The position numbers were made by a program, and so were the translations under genes. Below the pieces are notes generated by a model, which had not been told where the DNA came from, made no database searches, and saw nothing but the letters and a program-made list of their open reading frames with translations. From NCBI GenBank assembly GCA_910584745.1, contig CAJUDG010000010.1:62001-126000 (forward strand): 64,000 nt of DNA. Reading direction: 5' to 3'. Each line of letters opens with the position of its first letter. Position 1 is the first letter of the stretch. Shown piece by piece: positions 16,226 to 25,635 of this stretch. Source of the DNA: an uncultured Eubacteriales bacterium (GTDB lineage Bacteria; Bacillota; Clostridia; Oscillospirales; Acutalibacteraceae).

Positions 16226-16858
16226 ATGCGTTACATACGGAGAAGATTTCCGCGGCGCTATCGCAGCAGCGGCGGGAAGCGCCGCAGGCTTTTATGGCTG
16301 GGGCTGGCGATCATATTGATAGCGGCACTCTGCGAGCGGGCCATATCGGGTGTCTCGCCGGAGCTTGTGGAGGAGGCGGCCCGGGGCTATGTGCTGGAGT
16401 GTATCTCCCGGGCGGTGGACGCGGAGCTGGAGGAGAGCGGCGCCCCCTTCGTCACTGTGGAGCGGGAGAGCGGTGGAAAGATATCCATGGTCAGCGCGGA
16501 CCAGGAGCGGCTGAACAGCCTGCGGGCCGGGGTGCTGGAGAGGCTGTCACGGTCGCTTAAGGGAAAGGCCACGGTCTATGTGCCGGTGGGGAGCCTTACG
16601 GGGGTGGGGCTCTTTAACGGCAGGGGCTTTCCTGTGCCGGTGAAATTGCAGCTTGAGGGCTCGGCCGTGGTGGAGTTCTCCACGGAGTTCACCGGGGCTG
16701 GACTGAACCAGACCTGCCACAGGCTGATGATGACAGTGCGGGCCAGGGCCTATTCGCCTTCTAAGCGCTTTGAGACCTCTGTGGAGACGGAGGCCGCCAC
16801 GGTACTTGCCGAGACCATGGTGGTGGGCGAGGTGCCAAAGCTCAATATGCAGCAATAG
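16226..16858 (+). CDS. yunB: Sporulation protein YunB
   Basis: A 210-residue protein: basic N-terminus, one membrane helix (about 24-40, WLGLAIILIAALCERAI) and an extracytoplasmic domain. It shows the family blocks GKATVYVPVGSLTGVGLFNGRG, PVPVKLQLEG and ARAYSPSKRFETSVE. In B. subtilis yunB is a sigma-E gene needed for late spore development. The upstream hairpin may regulate its translation. A terminator follows directly. Confidence 0.85.
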   Translation: MRYIRRRFPRRYRSSGGKRRRLLWLGLAIILIAALCERAISGVSPELVEEAARGYVLECISRAVDAELEESGAPFVTVERESGGKISMVSADQERLNSLRAGVLERLSRSLKGKATVYVPVGSLTGVGLFNGRGFPVPVKLQLEGSAVVEFSTEFTGAGLNQTCHRLMMTVRARAYSPSKRFETSVETEAATVLAETMVVGEVPKLNMQQ

Positions 16859-16892
16859 GAAAGTCCGGGACCGTGCGGCCCCGGACTTTCCT
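16857..16892. terminator. Bidirectional terminator between yunB and the lipoprotein gene
   Basis: AGGAAAGTCCGGG (16857-16869) pairs with CCCGGACTTTCCT (16880-16892). It overlaps the stop codons of both converging genes. Confidence 0.7.
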
Positions 16893-17290
16893 TATGTTGT
16901 GGGCTGGTGCAGAAGCTTTTTCAGGTCCTCAGAGGACATCTTCGAGCGGTACAGCTGGGTCTCGCCGGAATAGTGAAAATCCACATAATCGCCGTTTATA
17001 TCCACTATAGCGGTGGGGCTCGCCTGACCGTCCCTGGTGATGGTAAGGGTCATGTCAGGGTAATAGGCGAACAGGGAGATATCCTTTGTGAGTGGCTGCG
17101 CGTCCTTGGTGACAGCGGCGAAATCTTCTATGCGCTGCCGGTTCTTCTCATTGCTGGCGTTCAGGTGTAAAAGCTTAGTCTGATGGCCGTAGCCCTGGCA
17201 TAGGTCCAGCTGCAGGGAGTCTGGCGAGGAGCACCCGGTAAGCAGCAGGAACAGAAGTGCTGTGCAGAGGGCAGGGAGGATTCTTTTCAT
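16892..17290 (-). CDS. Small lipoprotein of unknown function
   Basis: A 132-residue protein with a type II signal peptide: MKRILPALCTALLFLLLTGC, lipobox LTGC with the acceptor Cys at 20. The mature part is a small mixed domain (DMTLTITRDGQASP, VDINGDYVDFHYSGE) that I do not recognise. It is monocistronic and convergent with yunB. GGAGTCC precedes the start. Confidence 0.65.
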   Translation of the reverse strand: MKRILPALCTALLFLLLTGCSSPDSLQLDLCQGYGHQTKLLHLNASNEKNRQRIEDFAAVTKDAQPLTKDISLFAYYPDMTLTITRDGQASPTAIVDINGDYVDFHYSGETQLYRSKMSSEDLKKLLHQPTT

Positions 17291-17361
17291 GGCCGGACTC
17301 CTTTCTACATAAACCCTGCATACATTTTACTCCTAAGTGGAAAAAATGTCAAGGTCCGGGC

Positions 17362-17850
17362 TCAGAGCACCCGCTTTAGCTTTCCGCCGCAGGGGCAGCG
17401 GTAGCGCCAGGGGGACTTTACCGCCTTTGACATGCGCATACGCTTTATCTGCGCGCCGCAGCTCTGGCACTCCAAGATATATTTTATCTCCTCATGCCGA
17501 AGGGAGCCCGCGGGTGTTTTCGTCTTGACCGTGCGCTCTATTCGGTAACCAAGTTTCTCATTCACTGTCTGGGCATAGGCTTTCCACTTTGGCCCATGGT
17601 CCCGGCACTTGGGGCAGGTGTGAAGAAGCTCGTGCACAAGGGTCTGTTTTAACAGGTCCTCATCCTCAAGCACAGCCTGCGAGACCTCTATCCAGTACCG
17701 GCCCGACTGGTAATAGCAGCAGCCCAGCCGCCGCTTGGCCCGGGTGTTTATCCTTACCTCAGGTTCCAGGCGGGTGGAGACCGGGATGCCCATGGATATA
17801 AGCTCCCGGCGAAGCCTTGCCATAAGCCCGTCAAGTTCGATCTGCGGCAT
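17362..17850 (-). CDS. SprT-like zinc metalloprotease-fold protein
   Basis: A 162-residue SprT-family protein. The zinc-binding HELLHT motif sits near residues 75-80 and is followed by CRDHGPKW, as in SprT and spartan-type domains. The C-terminal part is a zinc ribbon (LECQSCGAQ ... YRCPCGGKL). I chose the ATG at 17850, 6 bases after GGGGGTG; a GTG three codons upstream is in frame. The family includes DNA-protein crosslink proteases, but the bacterial role is unknown. Confidence 0.8.
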   Translation of the reverse strand: MPQIELDGLMARLRRELISMGIPVSTRLEPEVRINTRAKRRLGCCYYQSGRYWIEVSQAVLEDEDLLKQTLVHELLHTCPKCRDHGPKWKAYAQTVNEKLGYRIERTVKTKTPAGSLRHEEIKYILECQSCGAQIKRMRMSKAVKSPWRYRCPCGGKLKRVL

Positions 17851-17870
17851 AGCATACACCCCCGCCGCTT

Positions 17871-17899
17871 ATTATATCAGGAACAGGGGGAATTGGCAA
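17871..17899 (-). promoter_or_regulatory. Promoter of the SprT-like gene
   Basis: Minus strand TTGCCA (17899-17894), 17-base spacer, TATAAT (17876-17871). It lies in the gap after the DUF421 gene, so the SprT-like gene can be transcribed on its own. Confidence 0.6.
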
Positions 17900-17902
17900 G
17901 GG

Positions 17903-18583
17903 TCAGCCGCGTTTGGGCTGCTTCTTGATAATCATCTGCTTGCCGTCGGTGCGGGCGGTCATGATGAAGACCTCCGAGAGCTCCGTGCCCTGGCAGCTCA
18001 GCTGGTCATGCAGCCAGTGGGGATCCTTGCCGCAGAGCTTCAGTGAGTGCTGGGAGATGCGGCCGTCACTTATCACAACTACCTCAAGGGCCTCCTCGGG
18101 AGCTTTTACTCCGGCCTGTTTGGGTGTAAGGGGATCGGCGGAGGCTTTTTTGAGTACGCTCAGTTCGCCGTTGGTCTCCACAATGGCGTAGGCTACATCC
18201 TCCAGGGCGAAGGCCCCGGCCTGGCGCAGCTCCTCGAAAAGGTCCTCGGTGCTCATGCGCAGGCGGCGCATCTGGTCCTGCAATACCTTTCCGTTCTGGA
18301 TGACTATCATAGGGTTTCCACAAACTATTTGGCGGAATTTGCCGCATTTCAGCATGAGCAGAGACACCACTATTTCACATATTACTAGGACCAGCATAGG
18401 TATAAGGCCGTTCCACAGTGGGTCGTCATGCTGCTGTATGGGCATGACCGCAAGCTCGGATATCAGCAGAGTCACCACCAGCTCTGAGGTCTGAAGCTGG
18501 CTTATCTGCCGCTTGCCCATGAGCCGCACGCTTATTAAAATGGCCACGTACATAATAATGGTGCGCACTAGAGATATTATCAT
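17903..18583 (-). CDS. YetF-like DUF421 membrane protein
   Basis: A 226-residue protein with three N-terminal membrane helices (about 2-20, 34-50, 60-80) followed by a cytoplasmic YetF domain. Hallmarks: LMGKRQISQLQTSELVVTLL, MIVIQNGKVL, MSTEDLFEELRQAG, ALEDVAYAIVETNG. Relatives YetF and YdfS are spore-associated membrane proteins in Bacillus. The start ATG at 18583 has AGAGGGAA upstream; a TTG 18 bases earlier is in frame. It is divergent from the gerA operon. Confidence 0.88.
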   Translation of the reverse strand: MIISLVRTIIMYVAILISVRLMGKRQISQLQTSELVVTLLISELAVMPIQQHDDPLWNGLIPMLVLVICEIVVSLLMLKCGKFRQIVCGNPMIVIQNGKVLQDQMRRLRMSTEDLFEELRQAGAFALEDVAYAIVETNGELSVLKKASADPLTPKQAGVKAPEEALEVVVISDGRISQHSLKLCGKDPHWLHDQLSCQGTELSEVFIMTARTDGKQMIIKKQPKRG

Positions 18584-18703
18584 AGTTTCCCTCTTTCGCA
18601 AAGTGTGTTTATGGTATTATCTCTCATAAGCTCCGGGTTTATCCGTATAATCTGCCGCTGTCTGCCAACACTATCCATACTCTGAAAAAATGGGGGCGGG
18701 GAA

Positions 18704-20158
18704 TTGGAGAAGGTTTCAGCGGTTTTGGCAGACAACAAGAAGTATCTGCAAAACGAATTTAAAAACTCCATGGACTTTATGATGCGGGAGATGGACCTCT
18801 CTGGCACCGGCGCGGCGCTTTTTGCCCTGGACGGTCTTGTGAGCAAGCAGACCATCACTCTGAGCATATTGAATCCGCTTATGGAGGCGGGAAGGCTGCC
18901 AGGGCAGGGCCCCGGCCAGCTGGAGTATATAGAGCGGGCTGTGCTGGGGGCCGTGGAGCAGAAGCGCGAAACGAGGATGGACCAGATACTCCTGTTTTTG
19001 ATGAGCGGCTTCGCGGTGCTGGCAGTAGACGGCTGCGACGAGGCGCTGGTATTCGGCGTCCAGGGCTTTGAGAGCCGTGGCCCCGACGAGCCCCAGAACG
19101 AGGTCATGCAGCGGGGGGCCAAGGACGGCTTTAACGAGAGCTACCAGAACAATATGGCCATGATACGCCGCAGGATGAAGACCACCTCATTAAAGTTTGA
19201 AAAGGCCGAAGCGGGCGGCCAGAGCCATACGCCCCTTGCCATATGCTATCTTGAGGGCACAGCCAGCCCGGAGATACTGGGTAAGGTGAAGGAGCGCCTG
19301 CAGTCCTACGACCTGAACTCGGCCCTGGGGGCGGGGTATCTTACGAGCTTTTTGGAGCGCGGGGGCGTGTTCAGCGGGGTGGGAATGACCGAACGCCCGG
19401 ACGTGGTCTGCGGCAAGCTGGAGGAGGGGCGCATAGCCATTCTGGTGGAGGGCACCCCCAGCGCTATAATAGTGCCTTTCCTGTTCGTTGAGAATTTCCA
19501 AACCCTGGACGACTATCTTACCCGGCCGTTTTACGGCACATTTATCCGATGGCTAAAGTATGTGGCGTTTTTTCTCAGCACATTTCTGCCGGGGCTCTAC
19601 GTGGCAATAGCCACACACCACCCGGAGATGCTGCCGGAGGCGTTATTATTGAAGATATCCGAGTCCGAATCACAGACCCCATTTCCGGTCATGGCGGAGA
19701 CGCTGATATTATATTTTCTATATGAGGTCCTTCGTGAAGCCGGATTGCGCGCTCCCAAGTCCCTTTCGGCTACCGTCAGTATTGTGGGCGGCTTGGTGAT
19801 AGGGGACACGGCAGTGTCGGCGGGGCTTGTAAGCGCTCCGTCCCTTATGGTGGTGGCCCTGACGGCCATAGCAGGATACGCTGTGCCCAGGCTGTACGAG
19901 CCCCTGGCACTGTTGAGACTGGCGTTCTTGCTGGCGGGAAACTTCCTGGGGGTATGGGGGGTTATGATAGGGCTGGTGCTGCTGTTGATGGACCTGTGCG
20001 GCACGGACAGCTTCGGAGTGCCCCTGCTGTCGCCGGTGGCGCCCTATAACGGACGGCTGGCCTTTAGGGATGTTTTCGTCCGGGCGGGATGGCGGCGGCT
20101 GGCAAGGGGCGGCGCCAATGTGCAGAATATGCCCGGCAGCAGAGAGATAGGCGAATAG
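18704..20158 (+). CDS. Spore germinant receptor subunit GerAA-type
   Basis: A 484-residue A subunit of a Ger nutrient receptor in the spore inner membrane. A cytosolic N-terminal half (about 1-235: DLVSKQTITL region, EGTASPEILGKVKERL) is followed by the family signature FVENFQTLDDYLTRPFYG and about five membrane helices (from about 286). GDTAVSAGLVSAPSLMVVALTAIAGY is typical. The start is TTG at 18704 behind GGGGCGGGG. It is the first gene of a complete A-B-C operon. Confidence 0.93.
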   Translation: MEKVSAVLADNKKYLQNEFKNSMDFMMREMDLSGTGAALFALDGLVSKQTITLSILNPLMEAGRLPGQGPGQLEYIERAVLGAVEQKRETRMDQILLFLMSGFAVLAVDGCDEALVFGVQGFESRGPDEPQNEVMQRGAKDGFNESYQNNMAMIRRRMKTTSLKFEKAEAGGQSHTPLAICYLEGTASPEILGKVKERLQSYDLNSALGAGYLTSFLERGGVFSGVGMTERPDVVCGKLEEGRIAILVEGTPSAIIVPFLFVENFQTLDDYLTRPFYGTFIRWLKYVAFFLSTFLPGLYVAIATHHPEMLPEALLLKISESESQTPFPVMAETLILYFLYEVLREAGLRAPKSLSATVSIVGGLVIGDTAVSAGLVSAPSLMVVALTAIAGYAVPRLYEPLALLRLAFLLAGNFLGVWGVMIGLVLLLMDLCGTDSFGVPLLSPVAPYNGRLAFRDVFVRAGWRRLARGGANVQNMPGSREIGE

Positions 20159-20168
20159 GGGGGATAAA

Positions 20169-21239
20169 ATGACTCGGGCAAGGATAAGCTCAGCCCAGTT
20201 CTTTGTGGCGATGTTCGTGTCCCATATTCTGGTGACAATAGCTCTGAACGCCCAGTATACCGGCGGCGAGAGCATTTTGGACAATATCGTGTCCTGCCTT
20301 GCGGCTATGGCGGCAGCGGCGCTTATAGCTCTGCCCATCTGGCTGTGCCAAAGGCGCGGCAGCGTGCCGGAGCTGGCGGTGGAGTCTTTGGGAGCTGTGG
20401 GGTATATTGTCCCCATAGCCTACTGGCTGTACTTCCTGCTGGCTGGGAGCTCATCCCTTACGCTGTTCCAGATATTTCTGATGGATACGGTGAACCCAGG
20501 CTTCTCCGCGTCGCTGGTGACGGCGGCAATCGTTGGCGTGTCGCTATACGGCGCGCTGCGGGGCATTGAGACCGTGGCCCGCTGCGCTACCTGTGTGTTT
20601 GTGGTGATGCTGTTGGGCTGTGGGCTGGTGTTCGGCATTGTGGCGGTGCGCTTTGACACGAAGAATCTTGAGCCGCTGTTCCAGCACGGACTCGCCCAAA
20701 CCGGGCAGGGAATGACACTTTTCCTGGCGAGGACCTCATTATTTGCGGATATGGCCGTATTGCTGCCTCAGGTAAATGGACGCAAGGGGAGGGGCTTTAC
20801 AGGCTGGCTTATAGGCGTGGGAGCGTTTGTGTCCCTTACCATCCTGCTTATCGCCGGGTGCCTGGGCAGGTACGCCTATACCCAGAACTTCCCGGTATAC
20901 GTGCTGGCCTCTCTGACAGAGGTACGCTCTCTCCAGCGCTTGGACGCGGTATTCACTGGGGTGTGGATGATGGGGCTTATAATAAAGCTGGCGATAGATC
21001 TGTACGCCTGCCGGGTGTGCTTTTACTCCATCACCGGCGGCAGGGAGAAAAAATGGCCGGTATGGGGGACAGCCGTGCTGCTGCTGGCGCTGACCATGCT
21101 GGCTGTGGGAAATTCCCCGCTGCAAAAGCTTCTGCTGGACCCGTGGAAGCTCTGTCTGTGCACGGTAATAATCGGCGGAGTGCTGCCGATGCTGGTATGG
21201 CTGGCGGCGGCAGTGAGGGGAAGGAGGGCTGAAAAGTGA
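20169..21239 (+). CDS. Spore germinant receptor permease GerAB-type
   Basis: A 356-residue APC-superfamily-like permease with about ten helices. It starts RARISSAQFFVAMFVSHILV, the usual GerAB opening. B subunits bind or pass the small-molecule germinant. The gene begins 11 bases after gerAA with GGGGGG as ribosome site and overlaps gerAC by 4 bases (GTGA). Confidence 0.92.
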   Translation: MTRARISSAQFFVAMFVSHILVTIALNAQYTGGESILDNIVSCLAAMAAAALIALPIWLCQRRGSVPELAVESLGAVGYIVPIAYWLYFLLAGSSSLTLFQIFLMDTVNPGFSASLVTAAIVGVSLYGALRGIETVARCATCVFVVMLLGCGLVFGIVAVRFDTKNLEPLFQHGLAQTGQGMTLFLARTSLFADMAVLLPQVNGRKGRGFTGWLIGVGAFVSLTILLIAGCLGRYAYTQNFPVYVLASLTEVRSLQRLDAVFTGVWMMGLIIKLAIDLYACRVCFYSITGGREKKWPVWGTAVLLLALTMLAVGNSPLQKLLLDPWKLCLCTVIIGGVLPMLVWLAAAVRGRRAEK

Positions 21240-22327
21240 AGAAGCTTAGCGTGCTCTTCCTGGCTTTGGTGCTGTGTGTCAGCATATCGGGCTGCGGCTA
21301 TCCGGAGCTCTATGAGCGGGTGCTCATACACGGCATCGGCGTGGACTGGACCGGCGAGGGCTATAAGGTGACGGTGCGCTCCTCGGCCTCCGCCGAGGAC
21401 GAGGGGGAGGAGCTTTTTACCTGCGAGGGGGAAACCGTGCTCCAAGCGCTTTCAAATCTGTCCCTTACCACCGGCCGCGAGCCTTTCTACTCCCATAACT
21501 ACCTGGTGGTGTTCGGCATGGACTGCGCCGTAAACGGGCTGGACGACTGTCTGGACTTTTTTGTGCGGTACTATAACACAAGGCCGGCCGTAAAGATGTA
21601 CCTTTCCGCCACCACCGCAGAGGAAGTTATGTCAACTGAAAAGGATGGCAAGCTGATGAAGATGTCCCAGCTTCAGGCCCTGGGACAGGGCGGGAGATAT
21701 AACGGCCAGGCCGCCGAGGTGGAGATACTGGACTTTGTGAACGCCGTGAAGGGGGAGGGCACATCCCCGGTGCTGCCGGTGCTCCGGGCCACCGACGATG
21801 GGGTGGAGGTGTTCGCCACGGGATATTTCAGCGGCTGCAAATTGGCGGGCTTGATGGACCTGAAAGCGACCCGGGGCTGGCTTGCGTCCATGGGAGAGCT
21901 GAAAACAGGGGAGCTGACCGTTGAGGGTCCCGAGGGCGGCACGGCGACTTTGAGCCTGCGCAAGGTCTCCGGGAAGATAGAGCAGGATATAAGTGATGGG
22001 CCAGCCTTTCGGGTAATCCTTGAGGTGGACGCGGACATAAGCTCCGCGGACCGCATGGATATGGACCGGGGAGACGCCTACTCGCAGATCGAAGATGCCG
22101 CCCGGCAGCTGTTGGAGGACGAGGTGAAAAGCGCCATAGACCGGGCCGTAACAGACGGCGGCTGCGATATCTTCGGCTTTGGCAGGCTTCTGTACCGGGA
22201 GGAGCCGGAGTTCTGGCGGGAAAATAAAGAGCGCTGGCCGGACCTGATGGCGGAGTGCCAGTATCAGGTGTCGGCCAGCGTGAAGGTGCGCCGCCTTGAG
22301 CAGGAGAACCAGAATGGGATAGACTAG
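21236..22327 (+). CDS. Spore germinant receptor lipoprotein GerAC-type
   Basis: A 363-residue Ger(x)C protein. It has a signal peptide with lipobox ISGC (acceptor Cys near 21), then the domain opening YERVLIHGIGVDWTGEGYKVTV, and a C-terminal domain ending DIFGFGRLLYREEPEFW ... ASVKVRRLE, all typical. It starts with GTG overlapping the gerAB stop. The stop overlaps that of asnB on the other strand by 4 bases, with no terminator between. Confidence 0.93.
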   Translation: MKKLSVLFLALVLCVSISGCGYPELYERVLIHGIGVDWTGEGYKVTVRSSASAEDEGEELFTCEGETVLQALSNLSLTTGREPFYSHNYLVVFGMDCAVNGLDDCLDFFVRYYNTRPAVKMYLSATTAEEVMSTEKDGKLMKMSQLQALGQGGRYNGQAAEVEILDFVNAVKGEGTSPVLPVLRATDDGVEVFATGYFSGCKLAGLMDLKATRGWLASMGELKTGELTVEGPEGGTATLSLRKVSGKIEQDISDGPAFRVILEVDADISSADRMDMDRGDAYSQIEDAARQLLEDEVKSAIDRAVTDGGCDIFGFGRLLYREEPEFWRENKERWPDLMAECQYQVSASVKVRRLEQENQNGID

Positions 22328-24177
22328 ATGTCGATATAGATGTTATAGTGCAGGAGCCAGTAGTTTATCTGGATGAGGTAGGCCAGCATCTGGGGCCCGG
22401 CCATGAGCTGGCCGAACCAGGGCTTGCCATAGTCGAAGCTCTGGTCCAGAAGGGACTGGGCCGCCTCCTCCGACAGGATCTTGTGGATGGGCTGCAGGCT
22501 GTCCCGCAGAATATGATTGAGCCGCTGCTTCATTATCTGCTCATAGCCGGGGTTATGGGTCTTGGGGTAGGGGCTCTTTTTGCGCTGCAAGATCTCGTCG
22601 GGCAAAAGGCCCTTGGCCGCGTCCCGCAGCAGGCCCTTGGGCACGCCGTCCGGGCACTTGAAATCCCAGGGCACGTTGAACACGTACTGGGCTATTCGGT
22701 GGTCGCAGTATGGGACCCGGACTTCTAAGCCGCTGTACATGCTGCACCGGTCCTTGCGGTCCAGAAGGGTTGACATAAACCACCTGATGTTGAGATAGGA
22801 TATCTGTCTCATGCGCTGCTGCTCCGGGGTCTCGCCTTCAAGCACTGGCACAGAAGCCAAGGTTTCAGCAAGTCTTGTATTGACATAACCCTCCATGCCA
22901 AGCTGTTCCCTTATCTCAGGCTTTAGGAGCGACTGACGAGTGTCAAGGTTGTTGCTCCATGGGAAATGGGTGCCGTCGAACATTTCCCGGCGGTGGAACC
23001 AGGGATAGCCGCCGAATATCTCGTCGGCGCACTCGCCGCATAGGGCCACAACGTGATTTTTCTTCACCTGACGGCAGAAGTGTAGCAGCGAGCCGTCTAT
23101 ATCGGACATCCCGGGCAGGTCTTTGGCGATCACCCCCTCGAAAAGGGAATCGGCAAGCTGGTCGTTGTCGCATAGCAGGGTGGTGTGCTCGGTGTCAAGG
23201 ATATCGCTTACCCGCTGGGCCCACGCCTGATCCCGGTCGGGCTGGAAGGAGGAAGGGGTAAAGTATTCCTCGTTCCCCTCGAATTCAAATGAGTAGGTGG
23301 AAAGGTTTTTACCTTGCTCCTTTAAGAGTTTCGCGGCTATCGCCGTAACCACGCTGGAGTCAAGGCCCCCGGACAGGAATGTGCAAAGCGGCACGTCCGC
23401 TATCATCTGGCGCTTTACAGTGTCTATGAGCAGCTCCCGCACAGTGCGCACCGTGTCCTCATAGCTCTCCGTATGGGGAGCGGCGGTCAGGTCGTAGTAT
23501 TTATGGTCCCTAAAGCCCTCCCGGTCGTATATGGCGAAGTGCCCGGGCTTCAGCTCGTTTATCCCCTTGAACACGCCGTGCCCGGGCGTGCGGGCTGGGC
23601 CCAGACCGAATACCTCGCAGAGGCCCTCCCGGCCTATAACCGGGTTTACGCCCGGGAACTCGAACAGCCCTTTTATCTCCGACGCGAAGGCCAGACGCTG
23701 GTTTTTGAAGGTGTAGAACAGCGGCTTCACCCCGAAGCGGTCCCGGCAGAGGAATGTGCGCTCTCTTATGCCGTCGTCTACGGCAAAGGCAAATATGCCG
23801 TTGAGCTTTTCCGGGCACTCCTCGCCGTAGCAGAGATAAGCGTTTAGGACCACTTCCGTGTCACAGTCGGTGTAGAAGGTATAGCCCCGGCTCTCCAGGT
23901 CAGCCCGCAGCTCGGCGGCGTTATATATCTCGCCGTTATAGGCTATGGTACATTCCTTGCCCTCGCGCATGGCGGTCATGGGCTGCTGGCCATTCTGGGG
24001 GTCAATGACCGACAGGCGCATATGCGAGAGGGCGCAGTGGGCGGACACATGCGCGCCCTGGTCGTCGGGTCCACGGTGGGAGAGACGGCGGGCCATGCGC
24101 CGGGCAAGGGCCATCCAAAGGTATTTTTCATCCAGCAGGCTGTCGTCATAGTCGGAAAATCCTGCAAATCCGCACAT
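22324..24177 (-). CDS. asnB: Glutamine-hydrolysing asparagine synthetase
   Basis: A 617-residue AsnB. Met1 is followed by the glutaminase nucleophile Cys2 (MCGFAGF), with RLSVIDPQNGQQPM, YNGEIYN and DCDTEVVL in the N-terminal amidotransferase domain. The C-terminal domain has the ATP-pyrophosphatase loop SGGLDSS and ALCGECADEIFGGY. Frames extend upstream, but Cys2 must follow Met1 directly, and AAAGGG lies upstream of 24177. It makes asparagine from aspartate and glutamine. No T-box leader is seen in the short upstream gap. Confidence 0.95.
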   Translation of the reverse strand: MCGFAGFSDYDDSLLDEKYLWMALARRMARRLSHRGPDDQGAHVSAHCALSHMRLSVIDPQNGQQPMTAMREGKECTIAYNGEIYNAAELRADLESRGYTFYTDCDTEVVLNAYLCYGEECPEKLNGIFAFAVDDGIRERTFLCRDRFGVKPLFYTFKNQRLAFASEIKGLFEFPGVNPVIGREGLCEVFGLGPARTPGHGVFKGINELKPGHFAIYDREGFRDHKYYDLTAAPHTESYEDTVRTVRELLIDTVKRQMIADVPLCTFLSGGLDSSVVTAIAAKLLKEQGKNLSTYSFEFEGNEEYFTPSSFQPDRDQAWAQRVSDILDTEHTTLLCDNDQLADSLFEGVIAKDLPGMSDIDGSLLHFCRQVKKNHVVALCGECADEIFGGYPWFHRREMFDGTHFPWSNNLDTRQSLLKPEIREQLGMEGYVNTRLAETLASVPVLEGETPEQQRMRQISYLNIRWFMSTLLDRKDRCSMYSGLEVRVPYCDHRIAQYVFNVPWDFKCPDGVPKGLLRDAAKGLLPDEILQRKKSPYPKTHNPGYEQIMKQRLNHILRDSLQPIHKILSEEAAQSLLDQSFDYGKPWFGQLMAGPQMLAYLIQINYWLLHYNIYIDI

Positions 24178-24265
24178 AAAACCAAACCCTTTCCAGTAAG
24201 TATAATATTTTGGCACTCCTATTATATGCAGTACGGTGTGAGGATTTCCTCGTAAAAAGACGAAA

Positions 24266-24288
24266 AGCAGCGGCTGTCTGCCGCTGCT
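24266..24288 (-). terminator. Terminator of the DUF1836 operon
   Basis: AGCAGCGGC, loop, GCCGCTGCT, followed on the minus strand by TTTTCGTCTTTTT. It lies between the DUF1836 stop and asnB. Confidence 0.7.
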
Positions 24289-24307
24289 CCGATATGAGCC
24301 GTCTGGC

Positions 24308-24832
24308 TCAGTTATTGCCGCCGTTCCCTGCCAGTTCACAGAGTATCCTCTCGGCTGCCGCCCGTTTGGCGTTGGATTCCGCCGCCAGCCGCAGAGCCTC
24401 CCGCCGCAGGTCCGCGCCGCTTTGGCAGCTCTCCTCCAACTCCCGGCAGGTCTCCCGCACGGCGCCGGTATGGGCGGCTAGAAAGGCGCCGTATAGCTCC
24501 GGGTCCATGGGCTTTCCCTGCAGCAGGGTGCCGATATCCTGTATCGCAAGCACCTGCTTGAGCATGCAGATGACCGTCAGGGCGGCCAGATGCTCCCGGC
24601 TGTACTTTTTCTTCTCCGGGTGGGGGAGCACGCTCTTTTTTACATAGTTGTTTATCATGGAGTTGGTGAGCAGCACGTCCTCCTCATCCCGCTCGAAAAA
24701 TTGCAGGCTGTCCCTAAGGTATTGAAGCACCTGGTCTACATATAGGGGGATGGCGGGCAGCTGTTCCCACTCCGGGCAGGAGAGCTCGCAGCCCTCTTTT
24801 GCCCATTCCAATATCTTCTCGTCAGCGTTCAT
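24308..24832 (-). CDS. DUF1836 protein (MerR-like HTH)
   Basis: A 174-residue protein. The central part, LTNSMINNYVKKSVLPHPEKKKYSREHLAAL split over about 55-86, is the DUF1836 winged-HTH-like signature, and it is followed by a helical region. Members are thought to be transcription regulators; targets are unknown. It is the last gene of a minus-strand trio with two HAD phosphatases (14-base gap), so a link with phosphate-ester metabolism is possible but unproven. Confidence 0.75.
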   Translation of the reverse strand: MNADEKILEWAKEGCELSCPEWEQLPAIPLYVDQVLQYLRDSLQFFERDEEDVLLTNSMINNYVKKSVLPHPEKKKYSREHLAALTVICMLKQVLAIQDIGTLLQGKPMDPELYGAFLAAHTGAVRETCRELEESCQSGADLRREALRLAAESNAKRAAAERILCELAGNGGNN

Positions 24833-24845
24833 TTTGGTTCCTCCT

Positions 24846-25619
24846 TTACAGCAGCTCTAAAAGGCCGGAGATCTTGTTGATACGCGGGAAACCGCGGTCA
24901 GCGCGGCTCTCTGAAATGACAGCTTCACCGGCGGTCTGTAGGCTGTCGATGCCGAAGGCCCTGTCAAGCTCCGGGGACCAGGGTTCGGCGCTTATCAGCA
25001 CGGGGGCAATGCCCAGAGCGGCGGCTCCGGCCAGGTTTTTGGGGTTATCGTCCACAAACAGGGTGTTTTCGGCGGGCAGGCCCATTTTGTCCAGCGCGTC
25101 CCTATACATCCTCACGTCCGGCTTAAGTGCCGCCAACTCATAGCTGTACGTGAAACAGTAGAAGTATTTTAGTATGCCAAGCTGTTCCAGCACCGGCACT
25201 ATAGAAGGCCAAGTGTCGGAGATGATGCCCAGCCGGTATCTGTCGGATAGCGCTTTCAGGGTCTCGGCGGTGTCCTCAAAAAGGCGGTTATTACCGGCCT
25301 TATTATAGACCTTATCCCCAGCGACAGTCCGCAGGTCTTCCGGGCTCAGCCCCAGGCCGAGCTCCTCTGACAGCGCGGTGTAGTAGCTTAAAAAGACGGC
25401 GTATTCGTTATCGACTGTCAGTATCGGACGGCTGAACCCCGGGTGCTGCGCGGCCCTCTTTCTGGCGGCGGCAGCGGTCTTTGGTGAGGCGGAGTGGAGC
25501 TTATCAATGGGGAAAAATTTTTTGGCCAGCTCTGAAAACATGAAGCTGCCCGACGGCGGGTACAGCAGCGTCCCGCCCAGGTCCAGGAAGATGCCTTTGA
25601 CATTTTGTGGTTTTTCCAT
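24846..25619 (-). CDS. HAD-superfamily hydrolase (copy 2)
   Basis: A 257-residue HAD-IA type phosphatase. Motif I is GIFLDLGGTLLYPP with nucleophile Asp; the second Asp of the usual DxD is Gly, as in many DLGGT members. Motif II is ISDTW and motif IV is FVDDNPKNLAGA. It is clearly a duplicate of the gene at 25636: same length, PPSGSxMFSELA, DKVYNKAxNxRLF, and the same KISGLLELL ending. Start ATG 25619 follows GGGGTG. The substrate is unknown. Confidence 0.85.
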   Translation of the reverse strand: MEKPQNVKGIFLDLGGTLLYPPSGSFMFSELAKKFFPIDKLHSASPKTAAAARKRAAQHPGFSRPILTVDNEYAVFLSYYTALSEELGLGLSPEDLRTVAGDKVYNKAGNNRLFEDTAETLKALSDRYRLGIISDTWPSIVPVLEQLGILKYFYCFTYSYELAALKPDVRMYRDALDKMGLPAENTLFVDDNPKNLAGAAALGIAPVLISAEPWSPELDRAFGIDSLQTAGEAVISESRADRGFPRINKISGLLELL

Positions 25620-25635
25620 AGCAAGCACCCCATTT

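Noticed and set aside
22320..22330. Terminator between gerAC and asnB
   Set aside because: The two stop codons overlap by 4 bases and no hairpin is visible there; convergent transcripts must run into each other.
24178..24307. T-box or riboswitch upstream of asnB
   Set aside because: The gap is only about 130 bases and contains the DUF1836 terminator and promoter-like boxes; no T-box sequence was found.
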